Below, in pieces: positions 8,739 to 17,804 of a stretch of 64,000 nt of DNA; within the stretch, counting starts at the first letter, position 1; each line of letters starts with the position of its first letter. Location of the stretch: contig NZ_NQMR01000025.1 of NCBI RefSeq assembly GCF_002276045.1, forward strand, positions 1-64,000, read 5' to 3'. The position numbers were made by a program, and so were the translations under genes. The notes below the pieces were generated by a model. That model worked only from the letters and a program-made list of their open reading frames with translations. It made no database searches and was not told the origin of the DNA. Source of the stretch: Pseudoalteromonas sp. NBT06-2 (lineage in GTDB: Bacteria > Pseudomonadota > Gammaproteobacteria > Enterobacterales > Alteromonadaceae).

Positions 8739-8775
8739 TTGAATATATAGAGCTATTTAGTCGCTATATATTCAA
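8739..8775 (+). terminator. perfect 12-bp hairpin just after the outer-membrane protein gene
   Basis: TTGAATATATAG (8739-8750) pairs exactly with CTATATATTCAA (8764-8775) around a 13-nt loop, six bases after the TAA. The flanks are AATTAAAA and CTTTCG, so there is no proper U-tract. It probably ends transcription or protects the 3' end. Confidence 0.45.
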
Positions 8776-8998
8776 CTTTCGCTATTCATGCTTGTTTAGA
8801 TAAAAGTCAAACCATGATAAAGTAATTTTTAGTTAACTTTTATTACAGTCAAACGTCCTACACTTTCACCTAATGGTGACAGAAACGGTGACAGATTTTA
8901 AAATCACAAGTTATAATTCAGTGTAACAATTTGATATATTGATAATTACTGACTCTAATCCATGAGCAGATCCATTACACTCCATAATAATCCGCTAC

Positions 8999-9026
8999 AG
9001 CCCAGTAATACTGGGCTTTTGTATTT
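8999..9026 (+). terminator. strong intrinsic terminator, no obvious gene upstream
   Basis: AGCCCAG (8999-9005), loop TAATA, CTGGGCT (9011-9017), then TTTGTATTTT. It is a textbook rho-independent terminator. The preceding stretch (8776-8998) has no gene I can support, so this is probably the relic of a deleted gene or the end of a small untranslated RNA. Confidence 0.8.
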
Positions 9027-9130
9027 TAAACATCCAATTTCATTCAATTGATTTAGGGTAAAAACCGCAAAAAGTGGTAGCTCGGGTCACCAATGTCGTC
9101 CAAATACCCCTATTATTTTGGAGGATCTAA

Positions 9131-9500
9131 ATGTTAACTGAATCTTTATTAAAATCTATCATCACAAAGGCTGGAATAGCCGATGAAAGAGTTCTATTTT
9201 TTTTCACTGTCTAAAGCCGACCATGCATACTTTAAATTTCGTTATCAAATAAATCTAAAAAGACCTTTAGATAACCGCTCTATCACTGATATTAATAGAT
9301 TAGAAATTTCGGATATATTACAAAAGATCAAAAAAGGGATTCGTACACAAGCACCCCGCCCCTCAATTGCTAACAAATCTTTATATCTACTAAAAGCACT
9401 TTTTAAGCATGCAGTGAAACTAGATCTCATTCGACACAATTTGGCATTATCTTTTACCGCCATGGATGCTGATCAAAAGAAACCTATAAACAAGAAGTAA
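9131..9500 (+). pseudogene. decayed P4-type tyrosine integrase
   Basis: An ATG at 9131, behind SD GGAGGA, opens MLTESLLKSIITKAGIADER, a typical integrase N-terminus, but the frame closes after 27 codons. A second frame (from about 9183) then encodes FKFRYQINLKRPLDNR, joined directly to RSITDINRLEISDIL and KALFKHAVKLDLIRHN, the core-binding domain. The middle of the N-terminal domain and the whole catalytic domain (Arg-His-Arg-Tyr) are missing. It therefore carries at least one frameshift, an internal deletion and a 3' truncation, stopping at TAA 9500. It is a relic of the element that also left the AlpA-like and ParA-like genes. Confidence 0.75.
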
Positions 9501-9591
9501 CTTGCTGGGGTGTTAGTGCCACTATCAATGGTTCTGCAACATCTTACAGATTTTCATTCAAGTATTAGATTGGAGCATAAATTACGAGTTA

Positions 9592-9619
9592 GGAACTCTG
9601 CAAGGTATAGCAGAGTTCC
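9592..9619. repeat. 10-bp perfect hairpin in a 310-bp gene-free stretch
   Basis: GGAACTCTGC (9592-9601) pairs with GCAGAGTTCC (9610-9619), loop AAGGTATA. GCAGAGTT recurs at about 9687 and a near-inverse AACTCTCTGCG at about 9730. The rest of 9501-9811 shows no gene. The hairpin lacks a T-tract, so it is more like a recombination or protein-binding site than a terminator. Confidence 0.5.
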
Positions 9620-9811
9620 CATCAGTTTACCTGCGTACTTAATCTCTTTTAGACAACTAATATGATCATACTTCTGCGATAACTTGCAGAGTTAATCCCA
9701 ATTTAGTTTTACTTCTCTATCGCAGGATAACTAACTCTCTGCGAGGAATAATATGCAGATAATGAATTAGTCACAGTTAAGTTTTTATAGTAAGTTAGCA
9801 TGCCTTTGTAA

Positions 9812-10090
9812 CTATATAGAACGTTTTATAAACCTAGCACTGATTTTAAACCCTCCTGGCGCCAATAATTTATTGAGTACTGACAAGCGAGGATCTGTAT
9901 TCCCTTTTTCAATATCACGTAATGTTTTATCTGAAACTTTAATAAATTTTGCATACTGTGTTTGAGTCATACCATATAATTCTGTGCGAATAGTTTTGAT
10001 CACTTCACCATGGGAAATAGTGTTTTGTTCTAAATTACTTTCTAGCTTAGCTAAAATTTCTTTTCGTTCTGCAACAGATAAATTAGCCAT
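9812..10090 (-). CDS. hipB: HipB-like XRE-family antitoxin
   Basis: 92 residues. A Cro/C1-type helix-turn-helix occupies residues 30-75 (MTQTQYAKFIKVSDKTLRDI, then EKGNTDPRLSVLNKLL), with a short basic C-terminus (ISARFIKRSI). The gene starts at 10090 inside the end of hipA (8-base overlap), so the two are translationally coupled. Here the antitoxin is downstream of the toxin, the reverse of the E. coli hipBA order. It is expected to repress the promoter through the AACGGTA operators at 11425-11520 and to neutralise HipA. It stops with TAG. Confidence 0.85.
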   Translation of the reverse strand: MANLSVAERKEILAKLESNLEQNTISHGEVIKTIRTELYGMTQTQYAKFIKVSDKTLRDIEKGNTDPRLSVLNKLLAPGGFKISARFIKRSI

Positions 10091-11414
10091 CGTAAACTCC
10101 CATATCCTTTAATTTATTTTTTATGTTGTAAAAACCTATGGCTGGAAAATTTAAAATATCTTCAGGACAATTTAGCTTCTCCAACATAGTGGGTAGCTCA
10201 ATCAATTTTTGGGCAATTGGCTTTATAAAATTAATCAATTCTGCTGGTTCACAAAAATCAGAAAGCTCTTTCGATACGTGTGCAAAGTTTACTTGCCCAC
10301 TTCTTTCACAATCCTTTTCCCACTTAAATAAACGAGTCACTATTTCAGGATCTGCTTTCATTGGCGCAAAATCATAAATAGGAGCAAATTGGATATCGCC
10401 TTCTAATTTTAAAAACGAAATATTTCGACCATGATTATCCGAATTACCAAAAACTAAATTTAAAAAATCTCTCACGACATATTGCTTTGCAAATTCAGCA
10501 CTAGTCATTTTTGTATCACTTTTTATTCGACTCCAAACTTTTTCCATCACCTTAAAATGATCATGATAGCTGCCTGGCCCTGCATTAATGATTGAGTAAA
10601 TGCTTTCTAATCCAACTCTGGTTGCTTCATTATTTTCGACGCGAATATCAAAGCGAGGTAACCATAAGCTAACTTGTCCTTTATGTTCTAATATTTTCAA
10701 TCTAGACACTTCAATGGTTTCAATTTCAGTCTCTAGTAAAATATCAGTTAAGACTTGATAATAAATACCTTCTGCTTTTAATAGATTATTATCCCTAGAC
10801 GTTCGATTATTTCTCGCAAATTTGGTCAAATAAGGTGTAGCCGTTAATGACTTACCGGCAAAATCACCCTCTATATAAACTTCCTCATCTTCTAACATAA
10901 GTAATAACTTAGGTGCTACTCCACCAGCACCAGTTGCCCCACCAACTGCTGCCCCTTGCTCATTGGCATACTCAAGAAAGTCGTGCTGTAATTGAATTAC
11001 ATCATTTATTGGAAAGCGAAAGTTATTATCTGCAAGCTTCTTAGGTACAGACTCTTTAACTCTAAGGTTACCCACTGGCGACATACAGGCATGTGTTAAT
11101 AAAGTGAAATTTTGCTCAAACTCATCGGCACGGCTTACATTTAAAAACTTCAGCCACCAATCTCTAGATTTTCCTACAGGTAAAATATCATCAAGTAATG
11201 CAGGCCAATTCGGATATTCTGTTGGAATAATGCTGATAGGAGCGTTAATAGAACATGCCCAGCAATCTTTAATTTCATAACTAGCTACAGATGCAATATA
11301 ATCAGGATAGTAAGATAAAGTTACACTTGAACTTACTTGTTCATATGTAAAACTTAGTTCAGCAGCATCCCACCACTTACCTTGATTGAATAATTGAAGT
11401 GTTACATTTGGCAT
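10083..11414 (-). CDS. hipA: HipA-family serine/threonine kinase toxin
   Basis: 443 residues, normal HipA length. The N-terminal HipA subdomain covers 1-110. A Gly-rich nucleotide loop (GGATGAGGVAPKLLL) lies near 160-175. The catalytic loop VFGNSDNHGRNISFL has Asp, His and Asn of the N-x-D-x-H-x-x-N pattern, followed by APIYDFAPMKAD with the metal-binding Asp. All key residues are present, so the kinase is probably active. HipA kinases inactivate translation factors such as glutamyl-tRNA synthetase and induce dormancy; the target here is unknown. It is first in a two-gene operon with an overlapping antitoxin. Confidence 0.92.
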   Translation of the reverse strand: MPNVTLQLFNQGKWWDAAELSFTYEQVSSSVTLSYYPDYIASVASYEIKDCWACSINAPISIIPTEYPNWPALLDDILPVGKSRDWWLKFLNVSRADEFEQNFTLLTHACMSPVGNLRVKESVPKKLADNNFRFPINDVIQLQHDFLEYANEQGAAVGGATGAGGVAPKLLLMLEDEEVYIEGDFAGKSLTATPYLTKFARNNRTSRDNNLLKAEGIYYQVLTDILLETEIETIEVSRLKILEHKGQVSLWLPRFDIRVENNEATRVGLESIYSIINAGPGSYHDHFKVMEKVWSRIKSDTKMTSAEFAKQYVVRDFLNLVFGNSDNHGRNISFLKLEGDIQFAPIYDFAPMKADPEIVTRLFKWEKDCERSGQVNFAHVSKELSDFCEPAELINFIKPIAQKLIELPTMLEKLNCPEDILNFPAIGFYNIKNKLKDMGVYDG

Positions 11415-11424
11415 ATATCGACCA

Positions 11425-11520
11425 GTAGTTTGTTACCGTTAATATACAAATAGTAGCACAATAACGGTAGAGTACTACCGTTTAAATTAAAAACACCACC
11501 AAAAAACGGTAACAAACTAC
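11425..11520. promoter_or_regulatory. operator array upstream of hipA
   Basis: A 16-bp sequence GTAGTTTGTTACCGTT (11425-11440) recurs in exact inverted form, AACGGTAACAAACTAC (11505-11520). Between them lies a third palindrome, AACGGTAG-AGTA-CTACCGTT (11463-11482). That makes four AACGGTA half-sites within 100 bp directly ahead of the hipA start, fitting cooperative HipB/HipAB autorepression. Confidence 0.8.
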
Positions 11521-11651
11521 CTTTATTTGTATCAGCTATTATGGGAATAGTGAGCAACCCTCAAAACTATATAGTTTTACTTATCTTTTTAACGACTTCT
11601 TATAGCTTCTGTATTTAAACTTCTTACAGGTTAATTAACAGCGGGAATAAG

Positions 11652-11846
11652 ATGAAAAACTTTACCGAAATAAAGCGAATCGCAATCGCTATTTTTTTAG
11701 TAACAAAGGGCGTTAAAAGTGAAGAACTGGAACCTCTAGGGATAACAAAAAGTCTGAAGTGGTCAAGTAAAATTGGCCACTTCATTGCCTCTGTTACAGG
11801 GTCTATTCGTAAAGAAAATAAAACAAATAAACTTGAGTTAAATTAA
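11652..11846 (+). CDS. small hypothetical protein (64 aa)
   Basis: Weakly supported. ATG 11652 has an upstream GGGAATAAG. The product MKNFTEIKRIAIAIFLVTKG... is basic, with one hydrophobic patch, no recognisable family and a poorly structured C-terminus. It diverges from the hip operon and overlaps the stop of the convergent sulfotransferase gene by four bases. It could be a spurious frame. Confidence 0.3.
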   Translation: MKNFTEIKRIAIAIFLVTKGVKSEELEPLGITKSLKWSSKIGHFIASVTGSIRKENKTNKLELN

Positions 11847-13408
11847 AACTCAATCCCTTGCTGCTTTAAAATAGATTGTGCTTCAAGTGTATTGTTTTGA
11901 TATTTTTTCCAACGCCCTAAAGCTTTTTGATTAATTGGTTCTCGCACTTGTACTTTACTGGCTGTAGAAACAGGTGCTTTATTTGTATGAAATTCAAGAC
12001 AACTCTCTTGCCATGGTAAATCACAAAAATCTATAATTTTTTTAATTTGACTGGTTGGTTCAGTAACTAAATTTTCATAGTTTAGCAACATGAAATTGGC
12101 GTTTTTTTGTGATTGCCAATGATGTACTAATTTATAAAATTCAGTATAAAATTGTGCGGTAATATTAAGATCAAGTGAATAACCATAATAGGGGTTATTT
12201 ATAGTGAATAGCTGCCTGAAATTACCGATACAAGTATCCATTGGATTACGTAATAAACAAATAATTTTCGCATTAGGTAAAGCACGTTTAATTAAGTCGA
12301 CATAAAAAAAATTAAATGGCAGTTTGTCAATAAAATGAGGTGTATCGCCTGTTATTGTGCGTGTTCTAGTTAAATAAGTCTTGCCTAGTTTTTCAAAGTC
12401 TAAATTATAAGCCGCTGTAATTGTTTCACTATCTAACACTTTATTAGATTTTGTTTGCGTGAGCTCTTTGATACTCATACCAAAATCTTGAAGTTCTCCA
12501 GCTGAAGTCACTAGGTCATGACTTGAAATAATACGTTCAGCAAGTGTTGTACCTGAACGTGGCATACCTAAAATGAAAATAGGTTCTTTGGTATCTGCGC
12601 CTTTACTTGTATTTTTTTGTGTACTGATAGATTTAATGTGATGAAATAGTTTTTGATATTCTAAAAAATCATAATGACTATTTTTTAATTTGTTATTTTT
12701 GCTTTTTTCTAAATAACTAAATGCATTTTCATAATCACCTAAACATTCATACTCTTTTGCTAATGCATGACCTAAGTGTAATATAGCATCGGGATGAGTT
12801 TGTTTATCAAATGCGACTTTTAACCGTGAAATATGATTTTTATTTTTGGAAATATTGCCTATATCACTTAAAGCAAAATGTGCCTGATAATGTATAGGAT
12901 TAATTTCTATGGCATTTTCAAAAGCTGATTCAGCAGTTTTAAAATCACCAATAAACTTACAAGATACACCATAATTATAATGAAATTGTGCTTTGGTATT
13001 ATCTAGTTTTAAGGCGTGTTTAAAAAATAAAATAGCGCGTTGGTGATACTCTATATGGCTTAAAGCAACGGCAAAAGTATCTGCCACTAAAGCGGATTTT
13101 ATATTTTGTATATCTACATCAATAGTACATTTCAGTGCCTTTTTTAAATCTCCAGATATAGCGTAACATTTAGCAAGTTGTGCCAAATATTCATCTTGTT
13201 TATCAAATGAAAGTGCTTTAGTAATTAATGCAATGGCTTTATTTAATTGACCAACTTGAAGATTAACCATAGCTAACAGAAAGTAAGCATCGGCATGGTT
13301 AGGGTTTAATTTTAATAAAGCAACTAAAGCACCATGTGCCGTTTTTATATCTGATTTGTTAAGTGCAACTTGTGCAGCACGATGAAGAGTTAAAATTTCT
13401 TGTGTCAT
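11843..13408 (-). CDS. TPR-repeat sulfotransferase
   Basis: 521 residues. Residues 1-240 are tetratricopeptide repeats (for example NPNHADAYFLLAMVNLQVGQ and NPIHYQAHFALSDIG). Residues 270-510 are a PAPS-dependent sulfotransferase: FILGMPRSGTTLAERIISSH is the 5'-phosphosulfate loop, and CLLRNPMDTCIGNFRQLF the 3'-phosphate-binding motif. It transfers sulfate to an unknown acceptor. It lies directly downstream of a TonB-dependent receptor, a pairing often seen in Alteromonadales, although an intrinsic terminator separates the two here. The start ATG 13408 overlaps nothing. Confidence 0.9.
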   Translation of the reverse strand: MTQEILTLHRAAQVALNKSDIKTAHGALVALLKLNPNHADAYFLLAMVNLQVGQLNKAIALITKALSFDKQDEYLAQLAKCYAISGDLKKALKCTIDVDIQNIKSALVADTFAVALSHIEYHQRAILFFKHALKLDNTKAQFHYNYGVSCKFIGDFKTAESAFENAIEINPIHYQAHFALSDIGNISKNKNHISRLKVAFDKQTHPDAILHLGHALAKEYECLGDYENAFSYLEKSKNNKLKNSHYDFLEYQKLFHHIKSISTQKNTSKGADTKEPIFILGMPRSGTTLAERIISSHDLVTSAGELQDFGMSIKELTQTKSNKVLDSETITAAYNLDFEKLGKTYLTRTRTITGDTPHFIDKLPFNFFYVDLIKRALPNAKIICLLRNPMDTCIGNFRQLFTINNPYYGYSLDLNITAQFYTEFYKLVHHWQSQKNANFMLLNYENLVTEPTSQIKKIIDFCDLPWQESCLEFHTNKAPVSTASKVQVREPINQKALGRWKKYQNNTLEAQSILKQQGIEF

Positions 13409-13419
13409 TGCAAAAATCT

Positions 13420-13452
13420 TATATAAAAAGCCTGAAATAGTATTTCAGGCTT
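13420..13452 (-). terminator. intrinsic terminator after the TonB-receptor gene
   Basis: On the minus strand AAGCCTGAAAT (13452-13442) pairs with ATTTCAGGCTT (13438-13428) and is followed by TTTATATAAG. It lies 12 bp past the receptor stop and 12 bp before the sulfotransferase ATG, so it would limit readthrough into the sulfotransferase. Confidence 0.8.
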
Positions 13453-13464
13453 GGTATTTTAGAA

Positions 13465-15843
13465 TTACAGTTCAAATTGATAGTTGAACTTTAGTCCTAG
13501 GGTACGAGGACGGTTTATAAAATGTCCATAATTTCTTTGAATTTGCGCGCCATTAGCTGATGTAATATCTGCATTGTCACGCCTAACTGATGTATAGGTA
13601 TATTTATCAAATAAGTTATTTACATAAAAAGTGACAGCCCAGACATCAGCGGATATTTTTGCAGATAAGTTACTTAAGCCATATCCTGGTAATGTTTCTG
13701 CACTGTTACGTAAACCCACTTTAGTGATCACATCACTTTGTGCCGTAATACCGTAATTTACATCTAGCATTTTGTTATTCATCACTTCGGTTTGATAGTT
13801 TAACCCTAGTGAAAATTGGTTTTCTGCAGAGCCTGGTAATCTATCGCCATCTTGACCACCATCACTACCGTCTTTATTAAATAAATATGGCGCATCACTA
13901 GTAAGTTCAGCTTGTGTATATGCATAAGTCGCATAGGCTGTTAGATTATCGCTTACAATAGCGCGAGATGAAATCTCAACACCTTGAGCGTTTGCAGAAC
14001 CTGCATTTGATGTTATAGGAAGCTGGCCTACATCTGTTACACCAGCTACTTGGGCATCATCCCAATCAACATTAAATACCGCGGCGTTAAAGTGTAGTTT
14101 ATTTTTAAACCAAGTGCTCTTAAAGCCTAACTCATAGTTTGTCGTTTTATCTGGACTATACAATAAATCATCTGCGGTACCACAACCAGTTTGTTTATCT
14201 GGTAATGGATCTGGACACTGAGTAATACCATTTGAGCCACCAATTCTAAAGCCTTCACTGACAGTTGCATAAGCCATTACGTCATCTGAAAATTGATAGT
14301 TAGCATTAAACTTAAATAAATTACCATCATCTTTCGCATTGCTTTCAACAAATTCAAAGTTAATAGCATCTGGTGCAGCGCCACTAAATACTGTATTTGC
14401 TCATGGGAAGTCCTCATCTGATTCTGCCCATACTTTATATTCATAAAAACGCGCACCAAAAGTAATATTTAGCTTTTCATTTACCGCATAACCTAACTCT
14501 CCAAAAATGGCTTGTTCTGTGGTTTCGCTTCTGCTAATTGAATAATATTCTAGATCATCAGGTCGAGAGCCACCTAAAAACTCATCGTAATGAGGTGTAT
14601 ATTCTCGGCTAGAGGCATCGCTTTCATATTTGTTATAATAGCCACCAACAATCCAGTTTAAAGCTGACTCATTTTGAGATACTAAACGGATTTCCTGAGT
14701 GAAGGCCTCATCATCTGTTAATTCACGTGTAAAAGCTGAAAATGATGGAAATTCTTCATAACCATAATCTAAACGGATCAGTAAATCGGTTTGGTCCCGT
14801 TGGCCATCGGATTCAAATGTTGATAAACCTGTAGCTGAAACTAATTCTGCAAATCCAAGATCTGCTTTTATTTCAAGGCTTAATAGTGAATCTTCTTTTT
14901 CTCTTGGTTCTTCATAACGGTATGCGGATTCATATTTATCTAATACTGAGTTTAAACCATTATTTGGGTTTAATGCATTATGGTGAACGATGGATCGGCC
15001 TTTTGTATCTTGCTTTTGATAAAAATAATTTAAAGTGCTATCTAGCCAATCAGTTGGTTGCCAACGTACAGAAATACGGGCCGTAGTCGTTTGCTCACCG
15101 TTTGCATCTTTTACTTTTTTTAAGTTGTCATTTATTGCTGAATTATTTGCCCAGTCAGGATCTGGCAATGATACACCGCCTTCTTTTACAACATACCCGT
15201 AATCAATAAAACCAGGATCATCAAATACATTTAAGCTAGTACGTATTGCTAGCTGATCTTCAATTAATGGCAGGTTAAAAATAAAGCCAGCTTCACCACC
15301 GGTACTATCACTTTCATTTACTGAAAATATATCTCCGTATACTTCACCTGTAGTGATATCAAGTTGTGGTGCTTTTAACATGTAGCGAATTGCACCACCT
15401 AAAGTGCCCGCACCATACAGTGTACCCTGCGGACCAATTCATACTTCAACACGCTCAACATCAGTTAAGCGCATATCAATAGATACTGGAATTTCATTTA
15501 TATAGGTTGCTACTGTGCCACCATCTGAACCAGGCCCAGAGGAATTTGTATTTAAACCACGTACGATAATAGGAGAACCTGAGCGACCCCCTTGATCTGT
15601 TACTGTCAGACCTGGCACCCAACGAGCCACATCAGCAAGCTCACTGATATTTTGGTCTTTCATCACATCACCATCTAAAGCGGTAATATTCAGTGGTGCC
15701 TCTTGAACTGTTCCTTTTCGTCTTGTGGCTGATATTTGAATAACTTCAATTGATTTTTCAGCACCAACTTCTGCTGCTTGAATGGTAATTGGCGTAGCAA
15801 GCGAGCTTGCAATTGCCAGTGAGATCACACTTGGTTTAAACAT
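13465..15843 (-). pseudogene. TonB-dependent outer-membrane receptor, full length but with two in-frame TGA codons
   Basis: A single frame of 793 codons (normal receptor length) from ATG 15843 to TAA 13465, with SD AAGGGGAT. A signal peptide comes first (MFKPSVISLAIASSLATPIT..), then a TonB-box-like region (KSIEVIQISATRR), and the plug domain (PIIVRGLNTNSSG). Then come VERVEV, TGA (15441-15439), IGPQGTLYG, the normal plug text except that the stop replaces an expected Leu (TTA to TGA). The barrel continues to a second TGA at 14403-14401 (EDFP, stop, ANTVFSG) and ends with the canonical NRPRTLGLKFNYQFEL. No indel, TAA or TAG interrupts it. Either recently inactivated or read through. Substrate unknown; the partner is the downstream sulfotransferase. 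Confidence 0.85.
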
Positions 15844-16412
15844 TAAATCCCCTTTTACATTTACTGTTTCTTTATATTTATTACATTAAATAAACATTAA
15901 AAAAACTGTAAAACAATTGAGGAAAAAACATTCTGAATGAGTATTCACTCTTTAGTGCATAATATGCAATGATATTGTTGTTTATATTGACTTTGCTAGG
16001 AATATATTTCCAAAATTAATTTTTAATAAAAAGTTAAAAATACATAATTTATTGCTCAAAACATCACTATTAACAATAATTGAAAATTAAATTTATGGTT
16101 ATTTTGAGATATCAAATACCCTTAAATATGGTGATAGCATATCGGCATTAAAACCTTTATCAAAAAAATTGACTATAAAACTCAATTAATAAAGGCGTAC
16201 CTCATTGGGCGTTTTTCGGAGCAAGGGAAGACTTTGATCCATATCATGACTAAAAAATTTGGTAACGATTTTAAACTAATAATGTAATTTACTTGATAGC
16301 TATCTCAATTTATAACTTTTGTAACTCAAAAATACTTAAATCTCTTAAAAAGAGGCAAACACTATATAGGTATACCAAACCAATAAGCTAACTTTGATTG
16401 TTTACAAAAATG

Positions 16413-16434
16413 GTAGCGCGAGTGGAAGCTCGCT
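16413..16434 (+). repeat. REP-like hairpin with GTAG head
   Basis: GTAG (16413-16416), then GCGAG (16418-16422), loop TGGAAG, CTCGC (16429-16433). A GTAG tetranucleotide before a short stem is the organisation of REP sequences moved by RAYT transposases. The surrounding gene-free stretch 15844-16683 holds only AT-rich DNA, the receptor promoter region, and a degenerate tRNA-like string (see rejected items). Confidence 0.5.
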
Positions 16435-16683
16435 GATAGTCTGGTTAAGATTACATAACTGAACCACCTTATTCTACTGAGCTACAAGACACTGATGGAT
16501 GATATCCTACGTTGAAATCCACAATATTAAATAATTAAATTCAGCATGAATAAAAACCGCTTTTACATCAGTTTTATCATTTATAGCCATTCAACCAAAA
16601 TGCATTTAAAATAGGGAAAAATTTATAGCTTTATTTAGTTTTGTAGCTATAAAAATATCTAACATAGAAAGTCGAGAAGATTG

Positions 16684-17307
16684 ATGTCACAAGTTCGCGG
16701 AAATTTATTTATCTTATCAGCACCTTCTGGTGCGGGTAAATCTAGCTTAATTAATGCTTTATTAGAGCGCCATTCGGATATGAAAGTATCAGTTTCTCAT
16801 ACTACTCGCCAACCTCGTCTAGGCGAAAATAACACAGAGCATTATCACTTTGTTGCTGTAAATGAGTTTAAAAAGCTAATTAAAGCGAATGACTTTTTAG
16901 AATGGGCTCAAGTTTTTGAAAATTATTACGGCACTTCAAAACAAAGTATTGAGTCTCAGCTTGCTCAAGGCATTGATGTATTTTTAGATATCGATTGGCA
17001 AGGTGCCCGACAAATGAGAAAAGTGCTACCAGAAGTACAAACTATCTTTATTTTGCCTCCTTCGAAACAAGAGTTAGAGAATAGACTTAACTCACGTGGT
17101 CAAGATTCTAGCGATGTAATAAAATCTCGTATGGATAAAGCACAAGCTGAGATGTCTCATTACAATGAATTTGATTTTTTAATCATTAATGATGATTTTG
17201 ATACTGCATTATATCAACTAGAAACTATCGTTTTTGGTCAAAGATTGAAGCAAATTAACCAAGCTTTGAAGTTTAATACCTTAATTAACGATCTTTTACC
17301 TGCATAA
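16684..17307 (+). CDS. gmk: guanylate kinase
   Basis: 207 residues. It phosphorylates GMP to GDP with ATP. The P-loop [20 protein letters not shown] is near the N-terminus, followed by [20 protein letters not shown] (GMP-binding) and [15 protein letters not shown] chose the ATG at 16684 over a TTG one codon upstream. It is first of the conserved gmk-rpoZ-spoT series; the 86-bp gap to rpoZ may contain a separate promoter. Confidence 0.97.
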   Translation: MSQVRGNLFILSAPSGAGKSSLINALLERHSDMKVSVSHTTRQPRLGENNTEHYHFVAVNEFKKLIKANDFLEWAQVFENYYGTSKQSIESQLAQGIDVFLDIDWQGARQMRKVLPEVQTIFILPPSKQELENRLNSRGQDSSDVIKSRMDKAQAEMSHYNEFDFLIINDDFDTALYQLETIVFGQRLKQINQALKFNTLINDLLPA

Positions 17308-17393
17308 AGTAAAAATTGTTTGGCTAAATCTCGCTCTTAAAGTAGACTACTCGACTTGCGTAAATTAAATTTTTTGAATTTTGGGAGTATTCG

Positions 17394-17669
17394 ATGGCTC
17401 GTGTAACTGTTGAAGATGCGGTAGATAAAATTGGTAATCGTTTTGATTTAATCTTGGTTGCGGCACGTCGTGCTCGCCAAATAGCTACTGGTGGCAAAGA
17501 TCCGATGGTAGAACCTGAAAACGATAAACCTACTGTTATCGCACTTCGTGAAATCGAAGCTGGTTTAGTAACTAATACAAGTTTAGATAGCATTGATCTT
17601 GCTGAAGAACAAAATCAAGAAGCTGTTGAACTAGCTGCTGTCGCAGCTATTGTTGGTGGAAACCAATAA
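17394..17669 (+). CDS. rpoZ: RNA polymerase omega subunit
   Basis: 91 residues, full length. [19 protein letters not shown] and [12 protein letters not shown] are the conserved RpoZ signatures that chaperone the beta' subunit. The start is ATG 17394 with SD GGGAG. It is followed by spoT after 135 bp that contain an imperfect hairpin (CAGTCTTTA with TAAAGGCTG, about 17691-17720). Confidence 0.97.
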   Translation: MARVTVEDAVDKIGNRFDLILVAARRARQIATGGKDPMVEPENDKPTVIALREIEAGLVTNTSLDSIDLAEEQNQEAVELAAVAAIVGGNQ

Positions 17670-17804
17670 GTAAAGTATACTTTTTAGCAGTCTTTAACTT
17701 TTAATACTAAAGGCTGTTAATTCCCCTCTTCACATCTAGCTTATTTCATCGTATATTGTAAGACATACCCCTATTATCTCACCTCATAATGCATTGGAGC
17801 GTGA

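Noticed and set aside
16440-16495. tRNA-like string on the minus strand (contains TGTAGCTCAGTAG)
   Set aside because: Only the D-arm-like start is present; no acceptor stem, anticodon arm or T loop can be folded, so I do not call a tRNA.
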